A DNA stretch of 64,000 nt from Sphingomonas paucimobilis NBRC 13935. GTDB taxonomy: Bacteria; Pseudomonadota; Alphaproteobacteria; Sphingomonadales; Sphingomonadaceae. The position numbers and the translations under genes are program-made. The stretch spans positions 33,084 to 97,083 of the forward strand of contig NZ_BBJS01000001.1 in the NCBI RefSeq assembly GCF_000739895.2. Direction: 5' to 3'. The notes below the pieces were generated by a model. It did no database searches. It was given only the letters and a program-made list of their open reading frames with translations, and was not told where the DNA came from. Shown one piece after another: positions 30,286 through 40,460 of this stretch; position 1 is the stretch's first letter; each line of letters starts with the position of its first letter.

Positions 30286-30954
30286 GTGAAGAAGGCCGAT
30301 ATCGTCGAATTCTACCACCGGCTGGCCGAGGCCAATCCGCATCCCGAGACCGAGCTCGAATTCCGCAATCCCTATACGCTGGTCGTCGCGGTCGCCCTGT
30401 CGGCGCAGGCGACCGATATCGGGGTGAACAAGGCGACGCGCGCGCTGTTCGCCGAGGTCGACACGCCCGAGAAGATGCTGGCGCTGGGCGAGGATGGGCT
30501 GAAGGCGCACATCAAGACGATCGGCTTGTTCAACACCAAGGCCAAGAATGTCATCGCCCTGTCGCAGATGCTGGTCGACGACTATGGCGGCGAAGTGCCC
30601 GCCGATCGCGAAGCGCTGGAGCGGCTGCCGGGGGTGGGGCGCAAGACCGCCAATGTCGTGCTCAACGTCGCCTTCGGCCATGAGACCTTCGCGGTCGACA
30701 CCCATATCTTCCGCGTGTGCAACCGCACCGGTCTGGCCAAGGGCAAGACGCCCTTGGCGGTCGAACTGAAGCTCGACAAGGCGACGCCGGCACCCTTCCG
30801 GGTGCATGCGCATCACTGGCTGATCCTGCACGGCCGCTATATCTGCAAGGCGCGGCGCCCCGAATGCTGGCGCTGCCCGGTCGAGGATCTGTGCGCCTAT
30901 CGCCCCAAGACCCCCGCGCCCGCCACCAAGGTTGGAAAAGCGGAGGCCGTATAA
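30286..30954 (+). CDS. nth: Endonuclease III
   Basis: DNA glycosylase/AP lyase for oxidised pyrimidines. 222 aa, GTG start with GAGGA upstream. HhH motif [13 protein letters not shown] with catalytic K120, D138 in FAVDTHIFR, and the [4Fe-4S] ligands C187, C194, C197 and C203 (C-x6-C-x2-C-x5-C). All catalytic residues are intact. Confidence 0.96.
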   Translation: MKKADIVEFYHRLAEANPHPETELEFRNPYTLVVAVALSAQATDIGVNKATRALFAEVDTPEKMLALGEDGLKAHIKTIGLFNTKAKNVIALSQMLVDDYGGEVPADREALERLPGVGRKTANVVLNVAFGHETFAVDTHIFRVCNRTGLAKGKTPLAVELKLDKATPAPFRVHAHHWLILHGRYICKARRPECWRCPVEDLCAYRPKTPAPATKVGKAEAV

Positions 30955-31000
30955 AAAGGGCTGGCGCGGGGTGGCGGGCAATGCTAGTCGGCTCGCCCAC

Positions 31001-31077
<77 letters not shown>

Positions 31078-31206
31078 TTTGTTCTCATCTAACATATTGA
31101 GAATTCAGCCGTTTAAGGCTGATGTGGCGGCTGCGTACCACCTTCGTTCCCTCATCGTGTGCTTGTCGTAGGCGCTCGAGCACGAACGATGGCGGTCATA
31201 GGTCGT

Positions 31207-31690
31207 TTATTCCATCCCCGCCAAATATGGGGGATGAGCGAAGAAGCGACACCAGACCCAATTCCTGTTCCTACCAGTGTCGCGCGCGAATTGCTGCGGT
31301 GCTGCCCATATGGACGTGAAGCGCTGCGTGATGCCGAGGATGCAATCCAGCGCAAAGAGTTGCGCTGCTGAGTTCGCGCGAATGATCCGCACTGTTAGAC
31401 CGGCTTCAGTATATGCCTCGGCTGCCTTTGTGGCGGCGGCCGAACCGGCAGCGTCACCGTCGACCCCGATGACGATCGCGCGGGTCACGTCCGCAAACGT
31501 CATCTGTGGCATCATGGAAGTGCCTGCCGCTGCCCACACAGACCGCCCCAGCGCCTGGACAAGCGTCAGGACGTCTTCACGAAGTCTGGTACATCGCCAG
31601 TACAGCCACAGCCGAAGCAATGGGCGCGCTGATCTACGGACGCCGAGACGAGAAACTTATTCCTTCGGATAGCAATATTTTTGTCACGGT
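31207..31690 (-). pseudogene. Decayed CHC2 zinc-finger / Toprim primase-like gene
   Basis: Two frames on the minus strand carry parts of one protein type. Frame 1 (about 31569-31690) ends FLVSASVDQRAHCFGCG plus CTGDVPDFV, matching the second half of the DnaG-type CHC2 zinc finger. Frame 2 (31207-31590) reads EDVLTLVQALGRSVWAA, then AIVIGVDGDAAGSAA and AYTEAGLTVRII, matching the Toprim half of phage/plasmid primases. The middle of the gene is deleted and the frame shifts near 31580; the C-terminus is scrambled too. Base composition is lower in GC than the flanks. Interpreted as a relic of an element inserted at tRNA-Arg. Confidence 0.7.
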
Positions 31691-31757
31691 CGGTTTCTAA
31701 CGTACATGTCATGTTCGACTCAGCGCAGGGCGGCTGTGTCACATGGGGGGAGTGCGT

Positions 31758-34700
31758 ATGCCGACGTCGGTCTTCATCAACGAATTCCATTATGACAATG
31801 CCGGGGCCGATACGGGCGAGTTCGTCGAGGTCGCCGGCACGGCGGGCACCGATCTGACCGGCTGGAAGATCGTCCTGTACAATGGCAATCCTGCGCAACG
31901 CTCCGCCTACAGCACGGTGGCGCTGACCGGCACCATCGCCGATCAGGGCCATGGCATGGGCACGGTGAAGGTCGCCTATCCGACGAACGGCATCCAAAAC
32001 GGCGGTTCCGGTGCCGCCGGGGAGCCCGATGGCCTCGCGCTGGTCGATGCGGCGGGGAATGTCGTCCAGTTTCTCAGCTATGAGGGCAGCTTCGTTGCCG
32101 CCGATGGACCGGCCAAGGGCATGACGAGCGTCAATATCGGCGTCTATGAGGACGGGACGCAGAACGGCACCGCGCTGGGCCTGGTCGGCACCGGCACGAC
32201 GGCGGAAGACTTTCATTGGGCGCTGATCAACACGGCGACCGCCGGCGCGACGAACACGGGCCAGACGTTCGGCAGCGCGGCGCCGACCCCGACGCCAGGC
32301 ACGCTGGCCATCGCCGACGCCACCATCGCCGAGGGGGACAGCGGTACGCGTGACATCGTCTTCACCGTGACGCGCAGCGACGGCACGGCGGGCGAGGTGT
32401 CGGCGACCTGGACGCTGAACCTGGGCAACGGCACCGCTATGGCCGACGAGAGCGACTTCGCCACGGGTCTGGTGCGCACCGGCACGGTGACGTTCGCCGC
32501 GGGCGCGACCACCGCCGAGATTCGGCTGCCCGTGCTGGGCGACACGGTGTTCGAGGCCAACGAAACCTTCTCCGTCACGCTCACCGATCCGCAGGGCGGC
32601 GCGACGCTGACCCGTGCGGTCGCGACGGGGACGATCACCAACGACGATGCCGCGCCGCCCGTCCCGCCGGCGAATGTGTTCATCAATGAGATTCACTACG
32701 ATAATAGCGGTGCCGATGTCGGTGAGGCGATCGAGATCGCCGGTGCGGCGGGCACCGACCTGTCGGGCTATAAGCTGGTTCTGTACAACGGCACCAACAC
32801 GCCTGACGCGGCGCCGGTCTATGCGACCACCAATTTGTCGGGCACGATCGATGACGAAGGCAACGGCTTTGGCGCGGTGGCCTTCCGTTATCCGGTCAAC
32901 GGCATCCAGAACGGCCCCGCCGACGGCGTCGCCCTGATCGCGCCGGATGGCACGGTGGTGCAGTTCCTGTCCTATGGCGGCACGATCACCGCCGCGACGG
33001 GCGCGGCGGCGGCCGGCATGACCAGCACGGACATCGGCGTCGCCGAATCCCCCGCCCCCGGCATCGGCTTTTCGCTGCAGCTCAAGGGCGCCGGGTCGAG
33101 CGCTGGCGATTTTACCTGGACCGCGCCGAGCACCGACAGCTTCGGATCGGTGAATGCGGGACAGAGCTTCCTGTCGGCGACCGGCACGGGGCATTTGCGC
33201 ATCGACGATGCCCGCGTCGTCGAGGGCGATAGCGGCACCACCAGCCTGATCTTCACCGTGCGTCGCGCGGGCGGCACCGCCAACGCCGCAACGGTCGACT
33301 ATGTGGTCCATCTGGACGGCACCGCGAACGCCGCCGACCTCGCGGCTTCGGCACAGCTTGCCGGCACGCTTCGCTTCGCCGCGGGCGAGACTAGCAAGCA
33401 GATCGTCGTGCCGGTCGTCGGCGATACCATGGGCGAGGGCAACGAAACCCTGTCCGTGATGCTGGGGACCACCAGCGGCGATGTGGTGATCGATCGCGGC
33501 ACCGCGACCGGCACGATCGTCAACGACGACCCGATCGCGCTGGCGATCGGTCAGATCCAGGGCGAGGGCCACAGCTCGGCCTACATCAACCAGACGGTGG
33601 CCACGAACGGCGTGGTCACCGCGGTCGACTCCAACGGCTTCTACCTGCAATCGGCGGTCGGCGACGGCAATGCGCGCACCTCCGACGCGATCTTCGTCTT
33701 CACCAGCACCAAGCCGACCGTCCTGGTCGGCGACGAGGCGACGGTGCGCGGCACGGTGTCCGAATTTGCCGGGGACGCCAAGAGCCTGACGGTGACGCAG
33801 ATCGTCACGCCGACGATCACCGTCGCCAGCCATGGCAATGCCCTGCCGGATGCGGTGCTGATCGGCACGGACGGCATCCTGCCGCCGACGCAGGTTATCG
33901 ATGACGACCGGCTGACCAGCTACGACCCCGCGCATGACGGCATCGATTTCTGGGAGTCGCTTGAAGGCATGCGGGTGACGATCGACGCGCCCCAAGCGGT
34001 GTCGAACACCAATCAATATGGCGAGACGGATGTGGTCGCGTCGCATGGGGTCGGCGCCACGGGCATCAACGATCGCGGCGGCATCACCATCGCGCCCAAT
34101 GCCGACGGCACGATCGACTATAATCCCGAGAAGATCCAGATCGACGACGACAGCGCGATCTTCGCCGGCTTCAAGCCGGGCTACACCATCGGCGACCAGC
34201 TCAGCAGCGTGACCGGCATCGTCAACTACTCCTTCGGCAATTACGAGGTGCTGGTCACGGACGCGGTCACCGTCACCAAGGACGTCACGTTGGCCAGGGA
34301 GGTGACGCAACTCCAGGGCGACGCCAACCATCTGTCGATCGCCACCTATAATCTCGAGAATCTCGACCCCTCGGACAACAAGTTCGACGTGCTGGCGAGC
34401 AACATCGTCTATAATCTGCGCGCGCCGGACATTCTGGCCGTGCAGGAAATCCAGGATGCCGACGGCGCCGGAACCGGCAGCGATCTTTCGGGCACCGTCA
34501 CCGCCCAGGGGCTGATCGACTCCATCTATGCGCAGTCCGGCCTGCGTTACGCCTATATCGAGGTCGCGCCGACCACCGCCAATTCGACGGGCGGCGAACC
34601 CAACGGCAATATTCGCAACGGCTTCTTCTACAATGTCGACCGCGTCTCCTATGTCGAAGGCAGCGCGGCGCTGATCACCGGCAGCGCCTATAACAACAGC

Positions 34701-36695
34701 CGCAATCCGCTGGTCGCGCAGTTCGAATTCGCCGGCCAGAAGGTCACCGCGATCGACGTCCACTTCACCTCGCGCGGTGGCAGCGATCCGCTATGGGGCA
34801 ACAACCAGCCGCCCGCCGACGCCGGCGATGCGGCGCGCACCGCACAGGCCGCCGGCGTCAAGGCCTATATCCAGGAGCATCTCGCCGACGATCCGTCGTT
34901 CAATGTGGCGGTGCTCGGCGACTGGAACGGCTTCTACTTCGAAGAGGCCCAGACCCAGTTGACGGATCCCGCCAAGGGCGGGGTGCTGACCAACCTCAAT
35001 ACGCTGCTCAGCCCCGAGGAACGCTATAGCTATCTGTTTGGCGGCAACGCGCAGCAGATCGACAACATCCTCGTGACCGGGGGGCTGGTCACCAACGCCC
35101 AGTATGACTCGGTTCACCTCAATTCGCAGTTCGGCGAGGATCGTGCGACCGATCACGATCCGCAATTGGCGCTGCTGATGCTGGGCATGGCCCCGCGCGA
35201 CCTCGTGCTGAGCCAAGCCGCGGTCGACGAAAATCTCGCGGCGGGCGCCATCGTCGGCAGGCTGTCGGCGACCGACACCGCCAACGACATGTTGACCTAT
35301 GCCCTTGTCGACGACGCGCAAGGCCTGTTCGTGGTCGATGCGACGACCGGCGTCGTGACGACCACCGCGCCGCTCGATCATGAGGCGTCATCGTCCTATG
35401 CGCTGATCGCCAAGGTCACCGACAGCGGCGGGCTGTCGATGCAGCAGACGTTCACGATCGCGGTCGGTGACGTCAACGAGGCGCCGTTTGCCCTGGCGCT
35501 GACCAGCGACACAATCGCGGAGAATCTCGCCGCCGGGGCGGTCGTCGGCACGCTCGCGGCCAGCGATCCCGAGGGCGATGTCCTCGCCTACAGCCTGATC
35601 GACGACGCCCAAGGCCTGTTTGCGATCGATGCGGCGACCGGCGTGGTCACGACCACCGCGGCGCTCGATTACGAAGCGGTGAAGAGCTACCAGATCGTCG
35701 CGCGGGCCACGGATATTGGCGGCCTGCATACGGATTACGGCTTCACCATTTCGGTAAATGACGTCAACGAGGCCCCCGTCGCGACGGCCGATGCGGTGGC
35801 GGTAGACGAGGATGCGACCACCGCCAATTTGTGGTCGACCCTGCTCGGCAACGACCGCGATCCCGACGCCGGTCAGGCGCTGTCGATCGTCAAGGTCGAT
35901 ACCAGCGGCACGCTGGGCAGCGTGATCTTCGACGCCGCCACGCAGACGCTGAAATATGTTGCGGACCATGACGCGTTTGATGCGCTGGCGACCGGCGCGT
36001 CGCAGATCGATCGCTTCACCTACACCGTGTCGGACGGCCATGGGCTGACCAGCACCGCGAGCGTGGCGGTTACGGTTACCGGTATTGCCGATGGTGTCGT
36101 CCGCACCGGCAGCATCTTCGCCGACACGCTGACCGGCACCGCGGGCGAGGACAGGCTGTCCGGCGGCTTTGGCCACGATACGCTTTACGGGCTGGGCGGC
36201 CATGATCAGTTGAATGGCGGGTTCGGCGACGACCGGCTGTTCGGGGGCGATGGCAACGACGTCCTGTTCGGCGGGCTGGGCAGGGACGTCCTGGACGGCG
36301 GAGCGGGCAACGACGTGCTGTTCGGCGGGCTCGGCAACGACATTCTGACCGGTGGGGCCGGGGCGGACGTCTTCCACTTCGGCCGCCTGGATGGCAGCGA
36401 CACGATCACCGACTTCGACACGGCGCGTGACGCGCTGGTGCTCGACGACGGGATCAGGCTTGCCCATTCGCGGGTGCAGGACGTCAATCGGGACGGCGTC
36501 AAGGATCTCGTGCTGTCCTTCACCCAGGCAACCAGCGTGACGCTGCTGGGCGTCAACGACGTCAAGTCGGTCAAGTTTTCCGGCCCTGATCACTGGTCGG
36601 ACCGCCAGCCGGGGTTCGACGGGCTGCTGGACGATATCGGCGATTTCCTGGCATACCCGCAGCCCGGCTTCGTCGACCTCGGCTACGGCTTCTGA
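31758..36695 (+). CDS. Giant RTX extracellular nuclease (ExeM/NucH-like) with lamin-tail, Calx-beta and cadherin domains
   Basis: 1645 aa, no signal peptide. I read, in order: lamin-tail domain (about 5-165), Calx-beta (about 185-300), second lamin-tail (about 310-470), second Calx-beta (about 475-590), an OB-like region (about 595-850), an endonuclease/exonuclease/phosphatase domain (about 860-1145, with ATYNLENL, LAVQEIQD, GDWNGF and DHDPQ), two cadherin-like repeats (about 1150-1345), a VCBS-like domain, then five or more GGxGxDxLx RTX repeats (about 1470-1550) and a T1SS tail. Predicted type I-secreted, Ca-dependent nuclease. Start: ATG 31758 has GGGGAG just upstream, better than the ATG at 31743. 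No type I exporter genes are in the window. Confidence 0.85.
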   Translation: MPTSVFINEFHYDNAGADTGEFVEVAGTAGTDLTGWKIVLYNGNPAQRSAYSTVALTGTIADQGHGMGTVKVAYPTNGIQNGGSGAAGEPDGLALVDAAGNVVQFLSYEGSFVAADGPAKGMTSVNIGVYEDGTQNGTALGLVGTGTTAEDFHWALINTATAGATNTGQTFGSAAPTPTPGTLAIADATIAEGDSGTRDIVFTVTRSDGTAGEVSATWTLNLGNGTAMADESDFATGLVRTGTVTFAAGATTAEIRLPVLGDTVFEANETFSVTLTDPQGGATLTRAVATGTITNDDAAPPVPPANVFINEIHYDNSGADVGEAIEIAGAAGTDLSGYKLVLYNGTNTPDAAPVYATTNLSGTIDDEGNGFGAVAFRYPVNGIQNGPADGVALIAPDGTVVQFLSYGGTITAATGAAAAGMTSTDIGVAESPAPGIGFSLQLKGAGSSAGDFTWTAPSTDSFGSVNAGQSFLSATGTGHLRIDDARVVEGDSGTTSLIFTVRRAGGTANAATVDYVVHLDGTANAADLAASAQLAGTLRFAAGETSKQIVVPVVGDTMGEGNETLSVMLGTTSGDVVIDRGTATGTIVNDDPIALAIGQIQGEGHSSAYINQTVATNGVVTAVDSNGFYLQSAVGDGNARTSDAIFVFTSTKPTVLVGDEATVRGTVSEFAGDAKSLTVTQIVTPTITVASHGNALPDAVLIGTDGILPPTQVIDDDRLTSYDPAHDGIDFWESLEGMRVTIDAPQAVSNTNQYGETDVVASHGVGATGINDRGGITIAPNADGTIDYNPEKIQIDDDSAIFAGFKPGYTIGDQLSSVTGIVNYSFGNYEVLVTDAVTVTKDVTLAREVTQLQGDANHLSIATYNLENLDPSDNKFDVLASNIVYNLRAPDILAVQEIQDADGAGTGSDLSGTVTAQGLIDSIYAQSGLRYAYIEVAPTTANSTGGEPNGNIRNGFFYNVDRVSYVEGSAALITGSAYNNSRNPLVAQFEFAGQKVTAIDVHFTSRGGSDPLWGNNQPPADAGDAARTAQAAGVKAYIQEHLADDPSFNVAVLGDWNGFYFEEAQTQLTDPAKGGVLTNLNTLLSPEERYSYLFGGNAQQIDNILVTGGLVTNAQYDSVHLNSQFGEDRATDHDPQLALLMLGMAPRDLVLSQAAVDENLAAGAIVGRLSATDTANDMLTYALVDDAQGLFVVDATTGVVTTTAPLDHEASSSYALIAKVTDSGGLSMQQTFTIAVGDVNEAPFALALTSDTIAENLAAGAVVGTLAASDPEGDVLAYSLIDDAQGLFAIDAATGVVTTTAALDYEAVKSYQIVARATDIGGLHTDYGFTISVNDVNEAPVATADAVAVDEDATTANLWSTLLGNDRDPDAGQALSIVKVDTSGTLGSVIFDAATQTLKYVADHDAFDALATGASQIDRFTYTVSDGHGLTSTASVAVTVTGIADGVVRTGSIFADTLTGTAGEDRLSGGFGHDTLYGLGGHDQLNGGFGDDRLFGGDGNDVLFGGLGRDVLDGGAGNDVLFGGLGNDILTGGAGADVFHFGRLDGSDTITDFDTARDALVLDDGIRLAHSRVQDVNRDGVKDLVLSFTQATSVTLLGVNDVKSVKFSGPDHWSDRQPGFDGLLDDIGDFLAYPQPGFVDLGYGF

Positions 36696-37078
36696 CGTTC
36701 CATCCTATCGGTTATTGGCCGTGCGACCCGCTGATGGATCGCGCGGCCTTGCCATTTTTGCCATACAGCGATGCGGATCGGGCACGACCTCGAGGCCAGT
36801 GTTCGAGACGGCATCTGGCGGCCTGTCTGCCGCCGCCCTTCCACTGAACGAACGGCGGCTTAAGCCTAACTGTCGCCCAAAAGCGGCAGTGCCTACCCTC
36901 GGCAGATGCGAGCCAGAGTCAGCTAGCACAGCCGGCTAAAGCGACCGCCCGGACGTGGCCACGCCACCTGCGGCAGGCGAGTCCCAAAGCTCGTCGTACG
37001 TCTGGATGCTTGCTGACTCCCCAGTCCTCATGATTCAGGCGTGACCTTACCTGTCGAAGATAAGCGTTGGACGCGACA
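36696..37078. other. 383-bp gap without a supported gene
   Basis: Lies between the convergent RTX nuclease and P450 genes. A GCCGCC...GGCGGC inverted pair occurs near 36828-36857, and no ribosome-binding site or coding-like frame is seen. A minus-strand frame running out of it overlaps the P450 3' end and is a shadow. Confidence 0.6.
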
Positions 37079-40000
37079 TCATGCATATATGTCGGCGACA
37101 TAGCGCACGCCCTCCCGCTCGATCCGCTCCGCCCAGGCAAGCGCTTCAGCGTGACTGGTATCGGTTTCGGCCTCGTAGATGCGGATGAAGGCGTCGCGAA
37201 CGGCCGGTGCCATGTGTTCGCCATCACCACACAGCAGGACGCGTGCCCCCGCGCGGAACAGGGTGGCAATCTCCGTACGGTCACGCCAGATGGCATCTTG
37301 GACATAAGCGACGCCGTTCTGTCCCGTCACGGAAAAGGCCATCCGCAGGCTTACCACCCCCGTATCCTGCCAATGCTCCAGTTCCTCGCGGTACAGGAAA
37401 TCGGTATCCGGATCGCGCACGCCGAAGAAGAGCAGCGCCGGGCCCAGCCGTTCGCCAGCCGCCTTGCGCACGGCACGTTCCTGAAGAAAGCCGCGGAACG
37501 GCGCGATTCCGCTGCCGGCGCAGACCATGATCACGGGCGTCAGCGGATCGGCGGGCAGATGAAATCCCGTCTGGCTCGGCCGCACCGCCACGCCGAGCGT
37601 ATCGCCGTCCTTCAGCCGAGCGAGGAAGGTCGAGGCAACGCCTCGATGCAGCCGATCGACCCCCAGCGCTGGCACCTCCAGAACCGATACCGTCAGCGCG
37701 CAGCGGCTTGGATCGACAAGCGGTGACGAGGCGATCGAATATTGGCGCGCCCGCATCGGCGGAAGAGCAGCAATGAAGACGCCCAGCGCCATGTCGGCCG
37801 ATGCGAAGCGCTCCAGCAGGTCGAGCAGCGTCACCCGCCGTGCCAGTATCTCGGCGGCATAGATATCTTCCTGTGCCAGCCGCTCGGCCTCCTTGCGCTC
37901 CGGCGGGCATGGGATGATCGTGGCGAGCGTGGTGATCTGTCCGCGCGTCGCTGGCTGCTGCAACTCCAGATAGTCGCCGAACAAGGTTTCGGCGGTGACG
38001 GGCCTGTCGACGGGCAGGACAGAGGGCACGCCGGGCGCGCCGTGAACGATTACTTCGGCGTCCGGCTCCAGGCCGAAGCGGGCGAGGGCGCGCCGCACCG
38101 TTTCGGGCGGATTGCTCGGCAACACCGCCAGATAGTCACCGGCGCGATAGGTCATGCCCTTGGGCAGGGCGATCTCGATATGCCGTTTCGAGCGGGCACC
38201 GGGGCGTTGCATGTCGACCAGTTCGCGATTGATAAGGACCAAGCCCCGTTGCAGTTCATCGAGCTTGAGCAGGCGTTCGCGCGTCCCGCGTCGTACTTCC
38301 ACATCGATCCGGGGCTGGGCCTGGACGGCCGGTTCCCGCCCCTCGGACGCCGCGAGCGAAGACCAGAGATCCGCGTACCAGCTCTCGAAAGCGCCGAACA
38401 GATCGCCGGCGGCATCGCCCTCGCCGCGCGGGTGGAATGCCTGCGCGCCGGCTTTTGCAAGCGCGGCATCGACGCGTTTGGGGATCGCCTGCCAGGTGCG
38501 GGCCCATTGGCGATTGCCGCATCCGAACACCGTATAGCGCCGACCTGCGAGCGCCTGTTCGGGCAGACACTCCAGCCATGGGACGAAACGTGCCGCATTG
38601 TCGGGCGGGCGTCCTTCATAGGACGCGGTGGCAATGATCAGGGGCACGCCATCGGGGAGCCCGGAGGCGTAATCGTCCAGTGGTGCGACGGTCGCGGCAT
38701 AGCCTTGCGCGGCGGCATCGGCGCCGATCCGCTGGGCGAAGGCTTCGCTGGTGCCGGTGTTGCTACCGTAAAGGACAAGAAGGGACCCATTGTCGCCCAG
38801 GCTCGGTGCTGACGCCGCGGCGAGGGGGCGTGTCGGCGCGTCTTGCGCCGTGCTGCGGGGCCGTGCGACCAGCCCATCCCGGCGACGCGCATGGATATGG
38901 AGGTTGGCGGGCTTCAGCGTCAGCGTCTCGCTCACCACTAGCTTATAGTCGCAGTCGGCTAGGCTGATGTCGAACCGCTGGAGCATCAGCGCCATGACCA
39001 GGATCGCCTCCTGCATGGCAAAGCCGCGCCCGATGCACGCGCGCTGTCCGTTGCCGAACGGCTTCCACGCGTGGGGCGGCAGCTTGGCGGCGACCTCGGG
39101 CGCGAACCGCTCGGGGCGGAATGCCTCCGGCTCGTCCCAGACGGTCGGGTCGCGGTGAAGGACCGGCGTCAGGATGAGCAGCGTGTCGTCCGGAGTGACG
39201 GCATAGCGGCCGCCGATCGTCGTCGCCTCGCGCGGGTGAACGCCAAAGGCAGGCGCGGTCGGCCAGAGCCGCAGCGTTTCCTGCAGGACCTGCTCGATAT
39301 AGGTCAGCCGCCCGATATCGTCGACCGTTGGTACATTACCGCCAAGCACGTCATCGACATGCGCCTGCGCCTTGGCGAGCGCTTCCGGATGGGTGAGCAG
39401 CAGCCAGGTGGCGAAGCTGAGCAGGCCGCTGGTCGTCTCGTGCCCTGCGACGAGGAAGGTGATCATCTGATAGCCGATATTATCGCGGCTCAGCATCTCG
39501 CCTGTTTCGGGATCGCGGGCGGTCAGCATCCGGTCCAGCAGGTCGCCGCGTTCGCCCAGGCGCGGATCGCCATGGCGTTCTTCGATCAGCCGGTTGGAGA
39601 CGTCGCGCAGAATCTTGATATCGGCCTCGAACCGGCGATTGCGCAACAGCATCAGCTTGCCCGCGCCCGGGGGCAGCCGCGACCGTCGTCCCGATTCCTC
39701 AAGCGCCCCCACCATCGCCGCGACGAAGGGGTGCATCTGGTCCTGATAGAAGCTGTTGAAGCGATAATCGAAGGCGCACAGCGCGATCGTGTCGAGCGTC
39801 AGCCGCGTCATGTTGTCGGCCACGTCGATGGTGGCACTCTCGCCGAACCGCTCCCACCGCACCATCATCTGTTCCGCGATGTCGTACATACGGTCGAACA
39901 TCGAACGCAGCCCGAGCGGGCCGAAAGCGGGCATCAGCAAACGGTGCGCCTTGCCCCAATTGGGCTCCTCGTCATGCGCCGTGAACAGACCGTCGCCGCC

Positions 40001-40240
40001 GACATAGCGTGCCTCCTGCAAGGGGCGGTGCAACGCCTTTTTGAAACGCGCCTCGTCGCACAACTCGGCGGTCAGAGCCTGGCTGCCCACGATCACCAGA
40101 CCGCGTCCGAACATCTCGATACGGAACAGCGGGCCGTGTTCGCGCGCCAGGCGCATCAGGCTTTGCACCGGTGCCTTGGGATCGAGCTCGGCAATGTTGC
40201 CGATCAGGGGATAGCCTTTGGGCTGCGGAATGGTGGCCAT
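37079..40240 (-). CDS. Self-sufficient cytochrome P450 / NADPH-P450 reductase (CYP102, P450-BM3-like)
   Basis: 1053 aa, same architecture and length as P450 BM3 (1049): haem domain (1-455), FMN flavodoxin (about 485-630, LLVLYGSNTGTSE), FAD domain (RQYSIASSPL) and NADPH domain (VCAGSGIAPFRGFLQER). Haem ligand C402 is in FGNGQRACIG; the oxygen-activation pair lies in AGHETTSG (T269/T270). Of the BM3 fatty-acid-binding residues, R47 is kept (R46), but Y51 is I50 and F87 is V80, so selectivity should differ. Likely subterminal hydroxylation of fatty acids or similar amphiphiles. Shine-Dalgarno GGAGG lies 10 nt upstream. A 39-codon ORF ends 3 nt before the start. Divergent TetR gene and palindrome upstream. 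Confidence 0.95.
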   Translation of the reverse strand: MATIPQPKGYPLIGNIAELDPKAPVQSLMRLAREHGPLFRIEMFGRGLVIVGSQALTAELCDEARFKKALHRPLQEARYVGGDGLFTAHDEEPNWGKAHRLLMPAFGPLGLRSMFDRMYDIAEQMMVRWERFGESATIDVADNMTRLTLDTIALCAFDYRFNSFYQDQMHPFVAAMVGALEESGRRSRLPPGAGKLMLLRNRRFEADIKILRDVSNRLIEERHGDPRLGERGDLLDRMLTARDPETGEMLSRDNIGYQMITFLVAGHETTSGLLSFATWLLLTHPEALAKAQAHVDDVLGGNVPTVDDIGRLTYIEQVLQETLRLWPTAPAFGVHPREATTIGGRYAVTPDDTLLILTPVLHRDPTVWDEPEAFRPERFAPEVAAKLPPHAWKPFGNGQRACIGRGFAMQEAILVMALMLQRFDISLADCDYKLVVSETLTLKPANLHIHARRRDGLVARPRSTAQDAPTRPLAAASAPSLGDNGSLLVLYGSNTGTSEAFAQRIGADAAAQGYAATVAPLDDYASGLPDGVPLIIATASYEGRPPDNAARFVPWLECLPEQALAGRRYTVFGCGNRQWARTWQAIPKRVDAALAKAGAQAFHPRGEGDAAGDLFGAFESWYADLWSSLAASEGREPAVQAQPRIDVEVRRGTRERLLKLDELQRGLVLINRELVDMQRPGARSKRHIEIALPKGMTYRAGDYLAVLPSNPPETVRRALARFGLEPDAEVIVHGAPGVPSVLPVDRPVTAETLFGDYLELQQPATRGQITTLATIIPCPPERKEAERLAQEDIYAAEILARRVTLLDLLERFASADMALGVFIAALPPMRARQYSIASSPLVDPSRCALTVSVLEVPALGVDRLHRGVASTFLARLKDGDTLGVAVRPSQTGFHLPADPLTPVIMVCAGSGIAPFRGFLQERAVRKAAGERLGPALLFFGVRDPDTDFLYREELEHWQDTGVVSLRMAFSVTGQNGVAYVQDAIWRDRTEIATLFRAGARVLLCGDGEHMAPAVRDAFIRIYEAETDTSHAEALAWAERIEREGVRYVADIYA

Positions 40241-40243
40241 GAT

Positions 40244-40363
40244 TCAGCGCCTCCAGATCATGATGGCGGCATCGATGATCGACCGGACGTTCAGCGCGTC
40301 AGCTCCCTTGCCAAACTGCAGCGGTGTGGCGGTGGCGCCAGGAAGATTATCTCGATGACCCAT
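40244..40363 (-). CDS. 39-aa ORF in the P450 leader
   Basis: ATG with AGGAG 7 nt upstream; begins MGHRDNLPGATATPLQFGKG and ends IMIWRR. Its TGA is 3 nt from the P450 ATG, giving a coupled arrangement. Most of the upstream open frame crosses the operator and is unlikely to be translated. Not recognised; may be a leader peptide or a small accessory protein of the P450. Confidence 0.45.
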   Translation of the reverse strand: MGHRDNLPGATATPLQFGKGADALNVRSIIDAAIMIWRR

Positions 40364-40404
40364 CGGTTTGCTCCTGGCCTGCAATGTAGGAAGGCGAAAG
40401 CGAT

Positions 40405-40426
40405 ATGGAAACCCATTGGTTTCCAT
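40405..40426. promoter_or_regulatory. Perfect palindrome: candidate TetR operator for P450/regulator pair
   Basis: 9-bp arms ATGGAAACC and GGTTTCCAT separated by CATT. Lies between divergent genes, 35 bp before the regulator ATG and 165 bp before the P450 start. Position and symmetry fit the operator of a Bm3R1-type repressor, although the sequence differs from the B. megaterium site. Confidence 0.75.
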
Positions 40427-40460
40427 GGTGCGTTTTTCATCAAGATCGGCGTATCTGACG

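Noticed and set aside
31234..31371. 45-codon plus-strand ORF in the primase relic
   Set aside because: Protein-like in places, but it is antisense to the Toprim fragment and its upstream G-run is a weak ribosome-binding site; kept only as a remote possibility.
31566..34763. A 1065-codon open frame antisense to the RTX nuclease
   Set aside because: Low-complexity His/Arg/Asp/Gly-rich translation typical of the antisense of a GC-rich gene; no motif except the last about 40 residues, which belong to the primase relic beyond the nuclease start.
36121..36360. Tandem repeats that could suggest a CRISPR-like array
   Set aside because: They are in-frame GGxGxDxLx calcium-binding repeats of the RTX protein.
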